DNA of 64,000 bases from Brachyspira sp. SAP_772 (GCF_009755885.1 NZ_VYIX01000003.1:369204-433203), one strand, 5' to 3'. Shown: positions 28,811 through 38,807, numbered from the stretch's first letter. Numbers and translations: made by a program. Notes: generated by a model not told the origin, from the sequence alone.

Positions 28811-30670
28811 TTAAGCTACCTTTTTAAGTGGCTTATATTCCTTACCGCCGCCCTCAAAACCAACGTTATTGTAGAACTCTACAAAAGTTAATCTCAAAGG
28901 GTGTACCAAAGCACCAAGTATGTTTAATGCGAATATAGCAATATGTCCAACTACTAGGAATACCACCATTATAACAACACCAACACCCGGTATAGCTTTG
29001 AAACTCATACCTATTTGGTTTATTACCAAAGCCAATATAGAACCAGAAGCACCTAATGCAAACAAACGTATATAAGAAAGTGTATCCCCCATTATACCAG
29101 TTGCAGCAAAATAAACACCAAGTATAGAGTTTAATACATCTGGTTTTTTACCAACATTAGAAAGTATTACTAAGAATACCAAACCAACAAGCATAGTTAT
29201 ATAATATATAGTGCTGAATTGTTTGATAACTTCCATTTTTTGCATATCACCCAAGAACCATAAAACAAGGCTCGGTATAAATAAAAGTTTACCAACAGCT
29301 CCAAATATATCACCTATAGAGCTAGTTTTAATTCTGTCTATAACACCAACTACTAAAGCAAAACATATATGAAGTACACCTATAAGTAATGCTGTATTAA
29401 ATGGAGTTAAGAACCAATTTTCTTTTATGTCAGTAATTATTAAATACTTACTTAAAGTAGCAAATATAGGTATTTGAGTATTAGAAGGTATGCTTACACC
29501 AAAGAAACTACCTCCGTTTATAACACCCATAATAGTAGTACATATTCCAAGTGTTAAAGCAAGTATACCAATACCTCTTAATTGTCCTTTTAGCACAGTA
29601 AATAAACCTACCAAAGCTACTATAGTTAATACTATACCATAACCAGAGTCCCCAAAACAATAAGCGAAAAATAACGGATAGAAAACTGCTATCATAGGAG
29701 TTAAATCTATCTCGAAATAATTAGGCAATTGGAACAATTTTGTAATAAGCTCATAAGCAGAAGAATACTTATTGTTTTTAAGCTCAACAGGTACATTATC
29801 ATCTTTTGTAGGCTCTTCCATTATGTAAGCTATTTTTTTGCTGTCGAGTAAAGTTTTAACTTCGCTCTCTTTATCTTTAGGTACATAAGCTTCAACATAA
29901 AGTATCTTGCCCTCTGTAACCTCACTAGCTACAAAACTCTCTTTAGCCTCTTCAAAATGATTCTGTAAATTAAGATTATCTACTTCTTTATTAATAGCTT
30001 CTATATATACCTGATTTTTTATTATATCATTTTCAATATCTTCTATCTTTTTATCAAGTTCAGATATTTGAGTTTTTAATTCATCATAAGATTTATTAGG
30101 CATATTAACAATATCAAAAGCAATTGCCTCTTCGCTGCCCTCTTTCTTGAAAGCAACAAAATAAACCTTACCAGCTTCTTCTTTTATAGCATAAGTAAAT
30201 ATGTCGCCAAAATTATAAGCTTGATACTCTTTTATAGGAGCACTAAAAAATGATATATCATAAGAAGTTTTTTCTTTTAAGTTGTTAATCTTATCAAAGC
30301 TAAAACTTCCAAAAGGAGCTATAATAGATAATTCTTTTTTAAGGTTATCTCTTTCAGCTTTTAATTTATCAGAAGATTGAGATAACTGTAAAACATTCTC
30401 TATTACATCAGAAGCTTTTTTGCTAGTATCAGTTGCTTTAAGATTAGATACATCTTTCTTAGCTTTTTTAGCATCAGATAAAGCATTATTTATAATAGTT
30501 TTAGCTCTATTAGCATCATTTTTCTGAGCGGCAATATTTTCTATATTTTCAGATGAAACACCGTTAGCAATTTCTATATGCACAACTCCAAGAGAAGCTA
30601 AATCATTTAGAGTTTTTTCCCTATCCTCATGAAAGACAAAGAGAGAGAGTTTCTTCATTTTTCTAATCAT
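28811..30670 (-). CDS. ntpI: V-type ATPase subunit I (membrane stator)
   Basis: Subunit I is equivalent to eukaryotic subunit a: a cytoplasmic coiled-coil half and a membrane half that forms the ion half-channels. In this 619-residue protein residues 1-300 are rich in helical heptads, and from about 330 onward there are seven or eight membrane helices. The segment TLSYIRLFALGASGSILALV carries the conserved arginine that faces the rotor carboxylate. It overlaps ntpD by four bases and is followed by ntpK. Confidence 0.94.
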   Translation of the reverse strand: MIRKMKKLSLFVFHEDREKTLNDLASLGVVHIEIANGVSSENIENIAAQKNDANRAKTIINNALSDAKKAKKDVSNLKATDTSKKASDVIENVLQLSQSSDKLKAERDNLKKELSIIAPFGSFSFDKINNLKEKTSYDISFFSAPIKEYQAYNFGDIFTYAIKEEAGKVYFVAFKKEGSEEAIAFDIVNMPNKSYDELKTQISELDKKIEDIENDIIKNQVYIEAINKEVDNLNLQNHFEEAKESFVASEVTEGKILYVEAYVPKDKESEVKTLLDSKKIAYIMEEPTKDDNVPVELKNNKYSSAYELITKLFQLPNYFEIDLTPMIAVFYPLFFAYCFGDSGYGIVLTIVALVGLFTVLKGQLRGIGILALTLGICTTIMGVINGGSFFGVSIPSNTQIPIFATLSKYLIITDIKENWFLTPFNTALLIGVLHICFALVVGVIDRIKTSSIGDIFGAVGKLLFIPSLVLWFLGDMQKMEVIKQFSTIYYITMLVGLVFLVILSNVGKKPDVLNSILGVYFAATGIMGDTLSYIRLFALGASGSILALVINQIGMSFKAIPGVGVVIMVVFLVVGHIAIFALNILGALVHPLRLTFVEFYNNVGFEGGGKEYKPLKKVA

Positions 30671-31266
30671 AAAGACGCCTCCTTAGCTCTGTTTCTTTCT
30701 TTTACTATCTTTTGAGAAGACTTACTTAAATTTTCTTCATCTTCCATATACCTTTTTATTTTGATTATAGCTGTTTTATACTCAGGAATTTGTACTTTCT
30801 CATAAAGGTTAACTTTCTGAGTAGTTTTTTTCCTAGCATAAGCCAAAGCATTTAATCTTGCCTCAGTCATTTCAATTTTTATTTGTAATGTCATGAGTAG
30901 TTCAAACATATTAATGGCAAGCCTAATCCAAGAAGGCATATTAAACATGCTGACATTTTCAATATCAAAATCTATTCCTGTTAATATAGAAACCTTAACA
31001 CCAGCAATATTTTTTTGCTCAGAGTTTACATTTCTAATCTTAACAATCTCAGGAAACTCAGTCCAAAAACCATTATAGTTTTGATTTTGTTTCACAAGAG
31101 CTTGATATTCTTCTTTAAGTAATTCAATCTCAGCGGTAATCTTTCTCACCTCAAGACGAAGTGCTGCCTCTTTACTTTTCAAAGTAGGCAAAGCTTTCTC
31201 ACGAATGGAAAGCTGGCGTCTTAGGTTTTGAAGAGCCGTTTTATTGTATTGAAACTTTAATGCCAT
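30667..31266 (-). CDS. ntpD: V-type ATPase subunit D (central stalk)
   Basis: The 199-residue protein is almost all helix, with the family start LKFQYNKTALQNLRRQLSIR and the C-terminal heptads TEARLNALAYARKKTTQKVN. Subunit D is the central rotating shaft inside the A3B3 head, analogous to the gamma subunit of F-type enzymes. It is 17 bases after ntpB and overlaps ntpI by four bases. Confidence 0.94.
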   Translation of the reverse strand: MALKFQYNKTALQNLRRQLSIREKALPTLKSKEAALRLEVRKITAEIELLKEEYQALVKQNQNYNGFWTEFPEIVKIRNVNSEQKNIAGVKVSILTGIDFDIENVSMFNMPSWIRLAINMFELLMTLQIKIEMTEARLNALAYARKKTTQKVNLYEKVQIPEYKTAIIKIKRYMEDEENLSKSSQKIVKERNRAKEASL

Positions 31267-31283
31267 ATTTTTAACCTACTTTA

Positions 31284-32609
31284 TTAATTATTTGTCCATT
31301 TACCGTATTGTTCTACTAAAGATTCTTTTATACCCACTTCGGCTTTACTGAAATATTTACCCATTAATTCCCAACCAGTCTCTAACATCTCATCAATTTT
31401 GATGTTAATGTCTATTGCTAATAATCTTTCAGAATATTCAGCAGCATATTTCAAACATCTTTCATCATATTCAGTTAAGTCGAAACCGTTTTCTTTTTTC
31501 ATTTTAGCATTAGCAGCATCTGAATAAAGACGAACTAAAGTGTTCATTACAGCAGGGTGGTCTTCTCTAGTTTTCTTACCTATAACCAACTGTTTCAAAC
31601 GTGAAAGACTTCTAAATGGGTCAATGATTGTTTTACCTATATCAGAGTCACGTCTTAAGTAAAGCTGACCTTCAGTGATGTAACCAGTGTTGTCTGGTAC
31701 AGCGTGAGTAATATCACCTTCGTTAAGAGTAGTAACAGCGATAATAGTAATAGAACCGCCGTCAGGGAACTGAGCTGCTTTTTCGTATATTTTAGCAAGG
31801 TCAGAATATAATGAACCGGGCATAGAGTCTTTAGAAGGAATTTGGTCCATTTTGTTTGATACTATAGCTAAAGCATCGGCATAAAGAGTCATGTCTGTAA
31901 GAAGTACAAGAACTTTTTGCTTATGCTCAACTGCGAAATATTCTGCAGCTGTACAAGCCATATCAGGTATCAAAAGTCTTTCTACTGGAGGGTCATCAGT
32001 AGTGTTGATGAAACATATGATTTTGTCTAATGCTCCAGCTTCAGTAAATGTATTTTTAAATGATAAGTAGTCATCGTTAGAAAGTCCCATACCGCCAAGG
32101 ATAATCTTGTCAGCTTCAGCTCTCAAAGCAACCTGTGCAAGTACTGCGTTATAAGGTTGGTCTGGGTCTGCGAAGAATGGGATTTTTTGTCCTGTAACAA
32201 GTGTGTTGTTAAGGTCAATACCAGCAATACCAGTAGCAATAAGCTCAGAAGGCTGTTTTCTTCTAACAGGGTTTACAGAAGGTCCTCCGATTTCTACCTC
32301 TTTACCTTCAACTTCAGCACCTCCGTCTATAGGCTCACCATAAGCATTAAAGAATCTTCCTGCAAGAAGTTCGCTTACTTTAAGTCTAGGAGGTCTGCCT
32401 AAAAATACAACTTCAGCGTTTGTAGGTATACCTTCAGTACCTTGGAAAACCTGAAGCGTAACAATATCTCCAATCATTTTTACAACCTGAGCAGGTCTGC
32501 CAGCCACTAGAGCCATCTCATCGTTACCAACATTTTCTGCTCTCAAAGATACAGTTGCTTTAGTAATTTGTACTAATTTTGTATATACTTTTTGAAATGC
32601 TTTAGGCAT
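31284..32609 (-). CDS. ntpB: V-type ATPase subunit B
   Basis: Subunit B is the non-catalytic nucleotide-site subunit of the A3B3 head. The 441-residue product has SELIATGIAGIDLNNTLVTG and QKIPFFADPDQPYN (the degenerate P-loop region), then LLTDMTLYADALAIVSNKM and MPGSLYSDLAKIYEKA. Length is usual for the bacterial V-type. It overlaps ntpA by eight bases, consistent with equal production of A and B. Confidence 0.96.
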   Translation of the reverse strand: MPKAFQKVYTKLVQITKATVSLRAENVGNDEMALVAGRPAQVVKMIGDIVTLQVFQGTEGIPTNAEVVFLGRPPRLKVSELLAGRFFNAYGEPIDGGAEVEGKEVEIGGPSVNPVRRKQPSELIATGIAGIDLNNTLVTGQKIPFFADPDQPYNAVLAQVALRAEADKIILGGMGLSNDDYLSFKNTFTEAGALDKIICFINTTDDPPVERLLIPDMACTAAEYFAVEHKQKVLVLLTDMTLYADALAIVSNKMDQIPSKDSMPGSLYSDLAKIYEKAAQFPDGGSITIIAVTTLNEGDITHAVPDNTGYITEGQLYLRRDSDIGKTIIDPFRSLSRLKQLVIGKKTREDHPAVMNTLVRLYSDAANAKMKKENGFDLTEYDERCLKYAAEYSERLLAIDINIKIDEMLETGWELMGKYFSKAEVGIKESLVEQYGKWTNN

Positions 32610-34365
32610 GTGTTATACTCCTTTCAGCAAATATTGATTCCATCTCAGCTGTGTATTTTTTGTGTTCTTCAGACTGATATACAGAATAGTTCATCTGTTT
32701 GAATGCGTTAATAAGTCTTTTAAAATAAGTACCTACTTCGCTGTAATCATCAAATCTGTAATCAGCTTCTACAACTTTCATAACTTGATTTAATAATTCT
32801 TTTTGTCTCTCTATTGGGCAGTTTTTATCTACTTTATCGAAAGCATCTTGCTGTAAGATAACGAAGTCTATAAGCTCAGCTTTCCATAAACGCTGATGGT
32901 ATTCAAGAGGTACTGCGTCGTCACCCAAAATGCTTATTTGGTCGCTTGCTTCCTGACCTCTGCGGGCAATATCTTTTGCTCTAATAACTTTCTCAGACCA
33001 GCCTTTTTCTATATAAGTGTCTGAAAACTCTACGAACTCTGGATATTCTATGTATTTAGAATAAGAATCTAATGGGTCAACAGCAGGATATCTTTTACTG
33101 TCAGCACGTTTTTGTGATAATGCGTAGAAACATCTAGCTGCTTTACGAGTAGATTCTGTTACAGGCTCTTTCAAGTTACCGCCTGCAGGTGATACTGTAC
33201 CTATGAATGTAATAGAACCAGTCTCTCCGTTATTTAAGTATACGAAACCTGCTCTAGCATAGAAACTAGAAATAATAGCTGGCAAGTCGATAGGGAACGC
33301 ATCTGGACCAGGTAATTCTTCAAGTCTGTTAGACATCTCTCTTAAAGCTTGTGCCCAACGAGAAGTAGAGTCAGCAAGAAGAAGTACTTTAAGTCCCATT
33401 GACCTATAATATTCAGCTACTGTCATACCTACATAAACTGAAGCTTCACGAGCAGCAACAGGCATGTTTGAAGTGTTACAGATGATTGTTGTTCTTTCCA
33501 TCAAGCTTCTTCCAGTTCTTGGGTCTATAAGCTCTGGGAACTCTGTAAATATTTCTACTACCTCATTAGCCCTCTCACCGCAAGCTGTCATTATAATTAA
33601 GTCAGCATTTGCGTTAGTAGCCAAAGCGTGCTGCAATACTGTTTTACCAGCTCCGAATGGTCCCGGAATAAATCCTGTACCGCCTTCAGTAATAGGGTTA
33701 AATGTATCTATAGTTCTAACACCAGTTTCTAACAATTTAAATGGTCTTGGCTTTTCTTTGTAAGCTTTAATTGTAAGTTTTACAGGCCAAGTTTGTACCA
33801 TTGTTACATTAACTTTCTCGCCTTTAGAATCTTTTATAACAGCAAGTGTGTCTTCTAAACCATAATTTCCAGAAGAAACTACGCTTTCAACAACACCTTT
33901 ACCTTCAAATTTGAAAGGAACCATTATTTTGTGGTCAATCCAACCCTCTTTAACAGCACCAATCCAATCTCCTGCCTCAACTTCATCACCAACTTTAGCT
34001 ATAGGTGTAAAGTCGTATCTAGCATCTTTATCTTCAGTAAGATTGTTATATTTACCTCTTTCTAAGAATACACCTTTTAATTTATCAAGGTCATTTTGAA
34101 GTCCGTCAAAGTTTTTACCTAAAAGTCCAGGTCCTAATTCAATCTCTAACATTGAACCAGTAAACTCTACGGCATCGCCTAATTTCATTCCCCTAGTAGA
34201 TTCAAATACCTGAGCACTAGCACTAGTACCAGATATTTTAATAACCTCTGCCATTAGTTTGGCATCACCGCAAGATACAAAACATATCTCGTTTTGTGAA
34301 ACGGCTCCGTCCACCTCTATTGAAATTAGGTTTGATATAATAGCAGTTACTTTACCTTTAGTCAT
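32602..34365 (-). CDS. ntpA: V-type ATPase catalytic subunit A
   Basis: The catalytic subunit hydrolyses or makes ATP. The 587-residue protein has the V/A-type P-loop GPFGAGKT at about 235-242, the GERANEV segment with the catalytic glutamate, and LLLADSTSRWAQALREMSN. The non-homologous insertion typical of V/A-type A subunits (residues 115-190) is present. It follows the DUF2764-type gene after 25 bases. Confidence 0.97.
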   Translation of the reverse strand: MTKGKVTAIISNLISIEVDGAVSQNEICFVSCGDAKLMAEVIKISGTSASAQVFESTRGMKLGDAVEFTGSMLEIELGPGLLGKNFDGLQNDLDKLKGVFLERGKYNNLTEDKDARYDFTPIAKVGDEVEAGDWIGAVKEGWIDHKIMVPFKFEGKGVVESVVSSGNYGLEDTLAVIKDSKGEKVNVTMVQTWPVKLTIKAYKEKPRPFKLLETGVRTIDTFNPITEGGTGFIPGPFGAGKTVLQHALATNANADLIIMTACGERANEVVEIFTEFPELIDPRTGRSLMERTTIICNTSNMPVAAREASVYVGMTVAEYYRSMGLKVLLLADSTSRWAQALREMSNRLEELPGPDAFPIDLPAIISSFYARAGFVYLNNGETGSITFIGTVSPAGGNLKEPVTESTRKAARCFYALSQKRADSKRYPAVDPLDSYSKYIEYPEFVEFSDTYIEKGWSEKVIRAKDIARRGQEASDQISILGDDAVPLEYHQRLWKAELIDFVILQQDAFDKVDKNCPIERQKELLNQVMKVVEADYRFDDYSEVGTYFKRLINAFKQMNYSVYQSEEHKKYTAEMESIFAERSITHA

Positions 34366-34390
34366 TTCTATCTCCTAATTAATTTACATT

Positions 34391-35224
34391 TTATAATGAC
34401 GCCTTGCTTTTTAATGTTTCTACAAGCGTCTCTAAATGTTTCTTACCTTCCTCTTCATCTCTTCCGTTGATACTAACGGCATAGTTAAGATTTATATAAT
34501 AAGCAAAAATATTATCTGTTGTGAAAGATTTTATAGATGTTAACTTATCCAAAAACTCCCCTACCAAAGAACATTCTATATTTTCCATATTATATGGGTC
34601 AGCCTTATCTGATGAGTTAAATGTCTCTATAATAGTGTTTATATAAGGTATTTCCCTACCTACACCAAAATCAGAAGCTGTAGATTTGCTTAATGCAGAT
34701 ATTAATGAATAATCTCCTATAAGCTCTTTAGCTATCTTATCGCTATTAAAACCTAAAGCCCTACCGTTTAAAGCTGCTAAAACATTCTTCATGTCTCTCA
34801 TAAATAATGCATAATTCTTTATGAAATTATTACCACTATTTATCATTTCTTCATAATACAAATTCAATAAACTGTTTTCTATATGTCTAACGCTTTCCCA
34901 TTCAACATTCTTATTATCTTCTAAAAATTTGCTCATATAAGTAGGTAAATTAGAGATATTACTGTATTTCTGTATCTCCTCTTTACTAAATATACAAGGC
35001 TCTAAATGCTTTGTATAAGGGCTAAATAACCCTTTTTGTTTTGCTATAGCATTTACTAAATTTTTATTGTCATTTTGATAAATAAGATATTTAAAAAACT
35101 TAGCATCTTTAGCACTTAAACTAGATAATATGCTTTGAGTAATTTCATTAATATCATACTTAGCCTTAGCATCAGATAGTTTCACTTCGGGAAGACCTGA
35201 GATAAGATAATAATATGATCCCAT
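34391..35224 (-). CDS. V-ATPase-associated DUF2764 family protein (probable subunit C counterpart)
   Basis: This 277-residue, largely helical protein begins GSYYYLISGLPEVKLSD, the typical start of DUF2764 proteins, which occupy the place of subunit C in V-ATPase operons of spirochaetes and Bacteroidetes. Subunit C/d normally couples the central stalk to the rotor ring, and no other candidate for it is present in this operon. The role is therefore inferred from position and from the rule that one is needed. It is 11 bases after ntpE. Confidence 0.8.
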   Translation of the reverse strand: MGSYYYLISGLPEVKLSDAKAKYDINEITQSILSSLSAKDAKFFKYLIYQNDNKNLVNAIAKQKGLFSPYTKHLEPCIFSKEEIQKYSNISNLPTYMSKFLEDNKNVEWESVRHIENSLLNLYYEEMINSGNNFIKNYALFMRDMKNVLAALNGRALGFNSDKIAKELIGDYSLISALSKSTASDFGVGREIPYINTIIETFNSSDKADPYNMENIECSLVGEFLDKLTSIKSFTTDNIFAYYINLNYAVSINGRDEEEGKKHLETLVETLKSKASL

Positions 35225-35235
35225 ACTCGCCCCTC

Positions 35236-35850
35236 TTATTTACTAAATATTACTTCTTCTGTTTTAGCTTTGATATAATCACTGAAGAACTCTACAAAAT
35301 CCTCATCTGTAAATTGTAATTGATAATTGCCATTATTAGGTACTATTTTAAAGCCGTTTGATAATTTTTTATCAAAGTTAATAGTAGCGTTATTAATAGC
35401 AGATTTTATAGACTTCTCGAATGCAGCATCTATATCTGCTTTTTTTGATTCTGGGAAATATACTGTTACATCAGAATTATCTGAAGCTATATCCCATTTT
35501 TTTACTACCTCTAAAATTAAATCTTTTAAAAATGCAGTATCAGCAAAAGCTCCTTTTAAGCCTTCTTCCAATACTTTAGAGGTTACTAATTCTTTTACTC
35601 TTTGCTTTAAAGCACTTATTGACTGCTCACCTGCCATACGAACATCTGTGATAGTGTTCTTATTAAGCTCTTCTGCTTTCCTTTGAGCTTCTTTAATAAT
35701 TTCTTCTGATTTTGATTCTGCTTCTTTAATAATTCTATCAGCTTCACTTTTAGCATTAGAAATTATTTCATCAGCTTTCTTATTAGATTTTTCAACACCG
35801 TCTTGATATATACGTTCTAGAAGAGAGTCAAGTTTTTTATCTTCAGCCAT
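35236..35850 (-). CDS. ntpE: V-type ATPase subunit E (peripheral stalk)
   Basis: Subunit E forms the outer stalk that holds the A3B3 head. The 204-residue product has a long N-terminal heptad region with KADEIISNAKSEADRIIKEA and an alpha/beta C-terminal domain. Its usual heterodimer partner (subunit G/H) is not in the operon, nor is subunit F. It has an AAGGAG site seven bases upstream and is the first gene of the operon. Confidence 0.85.
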   Translation of the reverse strand: MAEDKKLDSLLERIYQDGVEKSNKKADEIISNAKSEADRIIKEAESKSEEIIKEAQRKAEELNKNTITDVRMAGEQSISALKQRVKELVTSKVLEEGLKGAFADTAFLKDLILEVVKKWDIASDNSDVTVYFPESKKADIDAAFEKSIKSAINNATINFDKKLSNGFKIVPNNGNYQLQFTDEDFVEFFSDYIKAKTEEVIFSK

Positions 35851-35905
35851 GATATCTCCTTAACTTATAAATTATGTAATTATAAACATTATACGATATT
35901 AAACC

Positions 35906-35934
35906 ATTTTAATGAATTCTAAAAAAAAATGCAA
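35906..35934 (-). promoter_or_regulatory. Probable promoter of the V-ATPase operon
   Basis: On the minus strand TTGCAT is spaced 17 bases from TAAAAT, ending about 55 bases before the ntpE start. A second TATAAT-like sequence lies closer to the gene but has no good -35 box. The region between this operon and hpt (about 300 bases) is otherwise plain AT-rich sequence. Confidence 0.5.
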
Positions 35935-36074
35935 GCAAAATACAAAAAATATTGTTTTATGTTCGTATAATAATATAAAATTTACACTTCAATTATATCA
36001 TTATTAATTTTGTACATATATGTTACAATTATATAAAAATTATATAAAAAACTATATTTATGCAGAAGCTTTTA

Positions 36075-36103
36075 TTAACTTTAAAAAAATATTCTTTTAT
36101 AAT
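36075..36103 (+). promoter_or_regulatory. Probable hpt promoter
   Basis: TTAACT is followed after 17 bases by a perfect TATAAT box, 44 bases before the hpt start. The -35 box matches consensus at four of six positions. Confidence 0.5.
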
Positions 36104-36147
36104 ATAATAAATAAATAAATAATTAAAAACACATTTTAGGAAATATT

Positions 36148-36672
36148 ATGCTAAAAGAAAACGGAATAAAAAAAATATTGATAGATGAAAACACTGTAAA
36201 ACAAAAAGTTAAAGAGTTAGCCAAAAAAATAAATAATGACTATAAAGATAAAACGCCTTGTTTAATAGGGCTTCTTAAAGGTTCTTTTGTATTTATTGCA
36301 GATTTGGCAAGAGAAATTGAAACGAATATAGAAATTGACTTTATGATTGTATCTAGTTATGGAAATGATAAAATAGGCTCTGAGATTAAAATATTAAAAG
36401 ATGTTGATATAGCACTTAGTGGAAGAGATGTTATTATAGTAGAAGATATTATTGATACAGGTTATACTTTAAATAAAATCTGCGAAGTTTTAAAAACAAG
36501 AAATGTTTCTTCACTAAAAATATGCACTCTTCTTAATAAGCCGTCAAGAAGAAAGGTTGATATAAAAATTGATTATAACGGTTTTGATATAGAAGATGAG
36601 TTTGTTGTAGGCTATGGCATTGATTATGCTCAGAAATACAGAAATCTTCCGTATATTGGAGTAGTTGAATAA
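36148..36672 (+). CDS. hpt: Hypoxanthine phosphoribosyltransferase
   Basis: This enzyme salvages hypoxanthine (and usually guanine) using PRPP. The 174-residue product has the type-I PRTase motif VIIVEDIIDTGYTL with the two acidic residues that bind PRPP, the flexible-loop segment MIVSSYGNDKIGS, the lysine-rich loop, and FVVGYGIDYAQKYRNLPYIG near the end, which is diagnostic for HPRT. AGGA lies just upstream of the start. It stands alone; downstream is a kilobase of dispersed repeats. Confidence 0.93.
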   Translation: MLKENGIKKILIDENTVKQKVKELAKKINNDYKDKTPCLIGLLKGSFVFIADLAREIETNIEIDFMIVSSYGNDKIGSEIKILKDVDIALSGRDVIIVEDIIDTGYTLNKICEVLKTRNVSSLKICTLLNKPSRRKVDIKIDYNGFDIEDEFVVGYGIDYAQKYRNLPYIGVVE

Positions 36673-36680
36673 AACTCTAC

Positions 36681-36895
36681 CCACCGCACGCAAAATTAAA
36701 TTAACAACATAAATAAATTTACAATTCTAATTTTATTACACAATGAATATGCATTAACCGTGCGTTAAACAGATTTAAAACCTAATTAAAACTTGGGTGG
36801 GGACAAAAAATATAATTTAAACTTTTAAATGTATTTAAAGCTTTAAATAAAAACAAGTTATCAATTCTAAAGGGCGGGGTATGTAGATAAAATTT
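36681..36895 (+). repeat. Dispersed repeat family B, copy 1
   Basis: The element starts with a GC-rich inverted repeat, CCGCACG and its near-complement CCGTGCG, about 70 AT bases apart. It continues with TTGGGTGGGGACAAAAAATA and ends with AAAGGGCGGGG followed by ATAAAATTT. The same order of blocks recurs at 58.2 kb. It lies directly after the hpt stop and could serve as its 3-prime structure. Confidence 0.7.
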
Positions 36896-36910
36896 AAAAA
36901 TTATTTTTTA

Positions 36911-37076
36911 TCAACTTTTTCCCGTATCAAAAAGTTGCAAAAAGTACAAATACTAAAGTTTTATATATTGTAATATATATAATAAAAAATAATCTATATA
37001 TTTTAGATTAAAAATGTAGCCTTTTTGGTTCTTTGTGGCAACAAAAGAACTGGGGGTTCGGGGGCTAGTCCCCGAG
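36911..37076 (+). repeat. Dispersed repeat family A, copy 1
   Basis: This copy shows three hairpins. Hairpin 1 is CAACTTTTT with AAAAAGTTG. Hairpin 2 is GTTCTTT with AAAGAAC, here with a short loop lacking the usual CGCAAGGGCACTTCC insert. Hairpin 3 is a GGGGGCTAGTCCCC palindrome. A variable AT spacer separates hairpins 1 and 2. Confidence 0.8.
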
Positions 37077-37139
37077 AATAAAAAAATTTAAAAAATATAT
37101 TCTAAAATAGCTATATTTTGTTATATGATTATTTTATTC

Positions 37140-37218
37140 AACTTTTCCAGTGGCTTGCTGTGCGGACTTCGTAAAAGTTTTTACACTACGGGTACTTTTT
37201 ACAGGTGCCTAGTCCCCA
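37140..37218 (+). repeat. Dispersed repeat family A, partial copy 2
   Basis: Only the first hairpin is kept (AACTTTT with AAAAGTT). Its loop is expanded by GTGCGGACTTCGT, and it ends in a short CTAGTCCCCACAAATAAA tail like the 3-prime end of full copies. The middle of the element is deleted. Confidence 0.65.
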
Positions 37219-37242
37219 CAAATAAAAAAACATAAAAATTAT

Positions 37243-37460
37243 ATTGTTTTTTTTCCCGCAGCAAAAAGAACCAAAAAGTGCAAATGTTCTAATCTTTTAT
37301 GTTAGGAATATGTATTAAATATGGTATAACATCATAAATTTTGATTAAAAATGCAGTTCTTTTGGTTCTTTTATACCAATACCGAAGGCACTTCCTACGG
37401 TCGTAAAAGAACTGGGGTGCTACCCTACGGGCACGCTTCGCAGGGGGCAAAGCCCTGCAA
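37243..37460 (+). repeat. Dispersed repeat family A, copy 3
   Basis: Hairpin 1 has a 3-prime arm AAAAAGAAC and a 5-prime arm GTTTTTTTT, so one G-T wobble is kept. Hairpin 2 is GTTCTTTT with AAAAGAAC. A CTACCCTACGGGCACGCTTCG block and the GGGGGCAAAGCCCTGC hairpin follow. Open frames through it are repeat-derived and not called as genes. Confidence 0.8.
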
Positions 37461-37555
37461 TATCTTAATTTAAACAAATAATTTTTAACAAGCTTAAAAT
37501 TTTTAAAATATAGTTAAACAACTATATTTTGTCACATAAGTTTTTTATTTTTATT

Positions 37556-37613
37556 CAACTTTTTCCCGTAGCAAAAAGTTTTTACCCTACGGGTACACTC
37601 CCCGAAAGTACAA
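37556..37613 (+). repeat. Dispersed repeat family A, partial copy 4
   Basis: This is the first hairpin only (CAACTTTTT, loop CCCGTAGC, AAAAAGTTT), fused directly to the TACCCTACGGGTACACTCCCC block that is normally near the 3-prime end. It looks like an internal deletion product. The remaining bases before the TonB-like gene are AT-rich without features. Confidence 0.65.
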
Positions 37614-37763
37614 ATATTTAATCTCTTCTAGGTTTCACTAAAGTGCAAATTTAAGAGAATAATACTATTTTATATATAAAATAAATTATTAAATTAAAAC
37701 AATATCAATATTTATTTAACTAAATAATTAAAAATAACTCTCAATAAATTTCAAACTAAATTA

Positions 37764-38684
37764 TCACTCTCTGCTGAAATTTTGGTATATAAACTTAAAA
37801 GGTATATATATTTTGCCATTCTCTGCATAATCACGCACCAAACCTTGTGGAGGCGGCTTTAATTTCTTGGCATATTCTATAGCCTTCGAGCATGAATTGT
37901 CTAAACTGCTTTGACCTAATTTTGAATTGCTTAAAAATTTCTCAAAAATAATATTTCCGTCCAAATCTATTGATATAAGCACTTCCACTTCATCGCTTCT
38001 TAAAAGACCCAAAAAATGTGCCTGATTTGGAATAGTCAAATACCAAGAATCTCTTATAGAGCCAACCAAAGTATAAAAATACCAAAAATATTCTTGAGCT
38101 TTTGTTCCAAGTTGTATGCTTCCTGTTTCACTTGATAACACCACTGCCCTATCTGCTCCGTCTTCAAATGATGCTGGTATCTTTGTATCGCCTTTAAGAC
38201 CGGGATTTTTTGGCTTATAAGTTTCAACCTTTTCTCTGCTTATCTCATCGCCTAAATCTTTTTGTTTTTGTAAATTGTTGTTATTATTGTTTGGATTTAT
38301 ATTATCGCGTCTTTCAACTATTGGGCTATTAGCTCCGTCCCCCAAAAAAGAAAAAACTGAAGCATCTGAAAATACTTTTGAAGGTGTTACATTTACCTGC
38401 CCTCTTGATACTAATGACTTGTCTGAAGCAAATGGAGTATCTTCGTTGTTTTCCTCTTCCTCTACATCTGGAGTCTCTACCAAAAACATATAATCATCTT
38501 TTTTATTTTTCTCTTCTTCTAAGATTTTTTTTAATTCATCATTATACGCAAACAAAGATTCCACTATATAAGTATTTACCAAACTCAATACAAATATATG
38601 AAGTATAAATGCAACTATTACTGCGAATATAGTATCTTTCTTTTTAACTATTATAGTTTTTAATTTATCTAAAAAATCTTTCAT
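37764..38684 (-). CDS. TonB/TolA-like protein with one N-terminal membrane anchor
   Basis: The 306-residue protein has a basic N-terminus, one membrane helix (about residues 18-38) and a long low-complexity periplasmic linker with an asparagine run. Its C-terminal domain (about 210-300) has SIRDSWYLTIP, DEVEVLISIDLDGNIIFEKF and a PPPQGL turn, resembling TonB/TolA C-terminal domains. Such proteins transmit inner-membrane energy to outer-membrane receptors. No ExbB/ExbD genes are nearby. The assignment rests on architecture and the short C-terminal pattern, so function is tentative. Repeats flank it on both sides. Confidence 0.6.
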   Translation of the reverse strand: MKDFLDKLKTIIVKKKDTIFAVIVAFILHIFVLSLVNTYIVESLFAYNDELKKILEEEKNKKDDYMFLVETPDVEEEENNEDTPFASDKSLVSRGQVNVTPSKVFSDASVFSFLGDGANSPIVERRDNINPNNNNNNLQKQKDLGDEISREKVETYKPKNPGLKGDTKIPASFEDGADRAVVLSSETGSIQLGTKAQEYFWYFYTLVGSIRDSWYLTIPNQAHFLGLLRSDEVEVLISIDLDGNIIFEKFLSNSKLGQSSLDNSCSKAIEYAKKLKPPPQGLVRDYAENGKIYIPFKFIYQNFSRE

Positions 38685-38807
38685 AATATGTTTTATAATA
38701 AAATAGCTATATGTTCAATTATAAATTAAAACTCTAAAAATTTGAATATAGTCAAATGGTTTAATAAACTAATAATTGTATTTCATTATATAAGTTTTTA
38801 TTTTATT

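Noticed and set aside
37289-37477. Minus-strand 62-codon frame
   Set aside because: It is an antisense reading of family A copy 3, with no start signal and no similarity to anything known.
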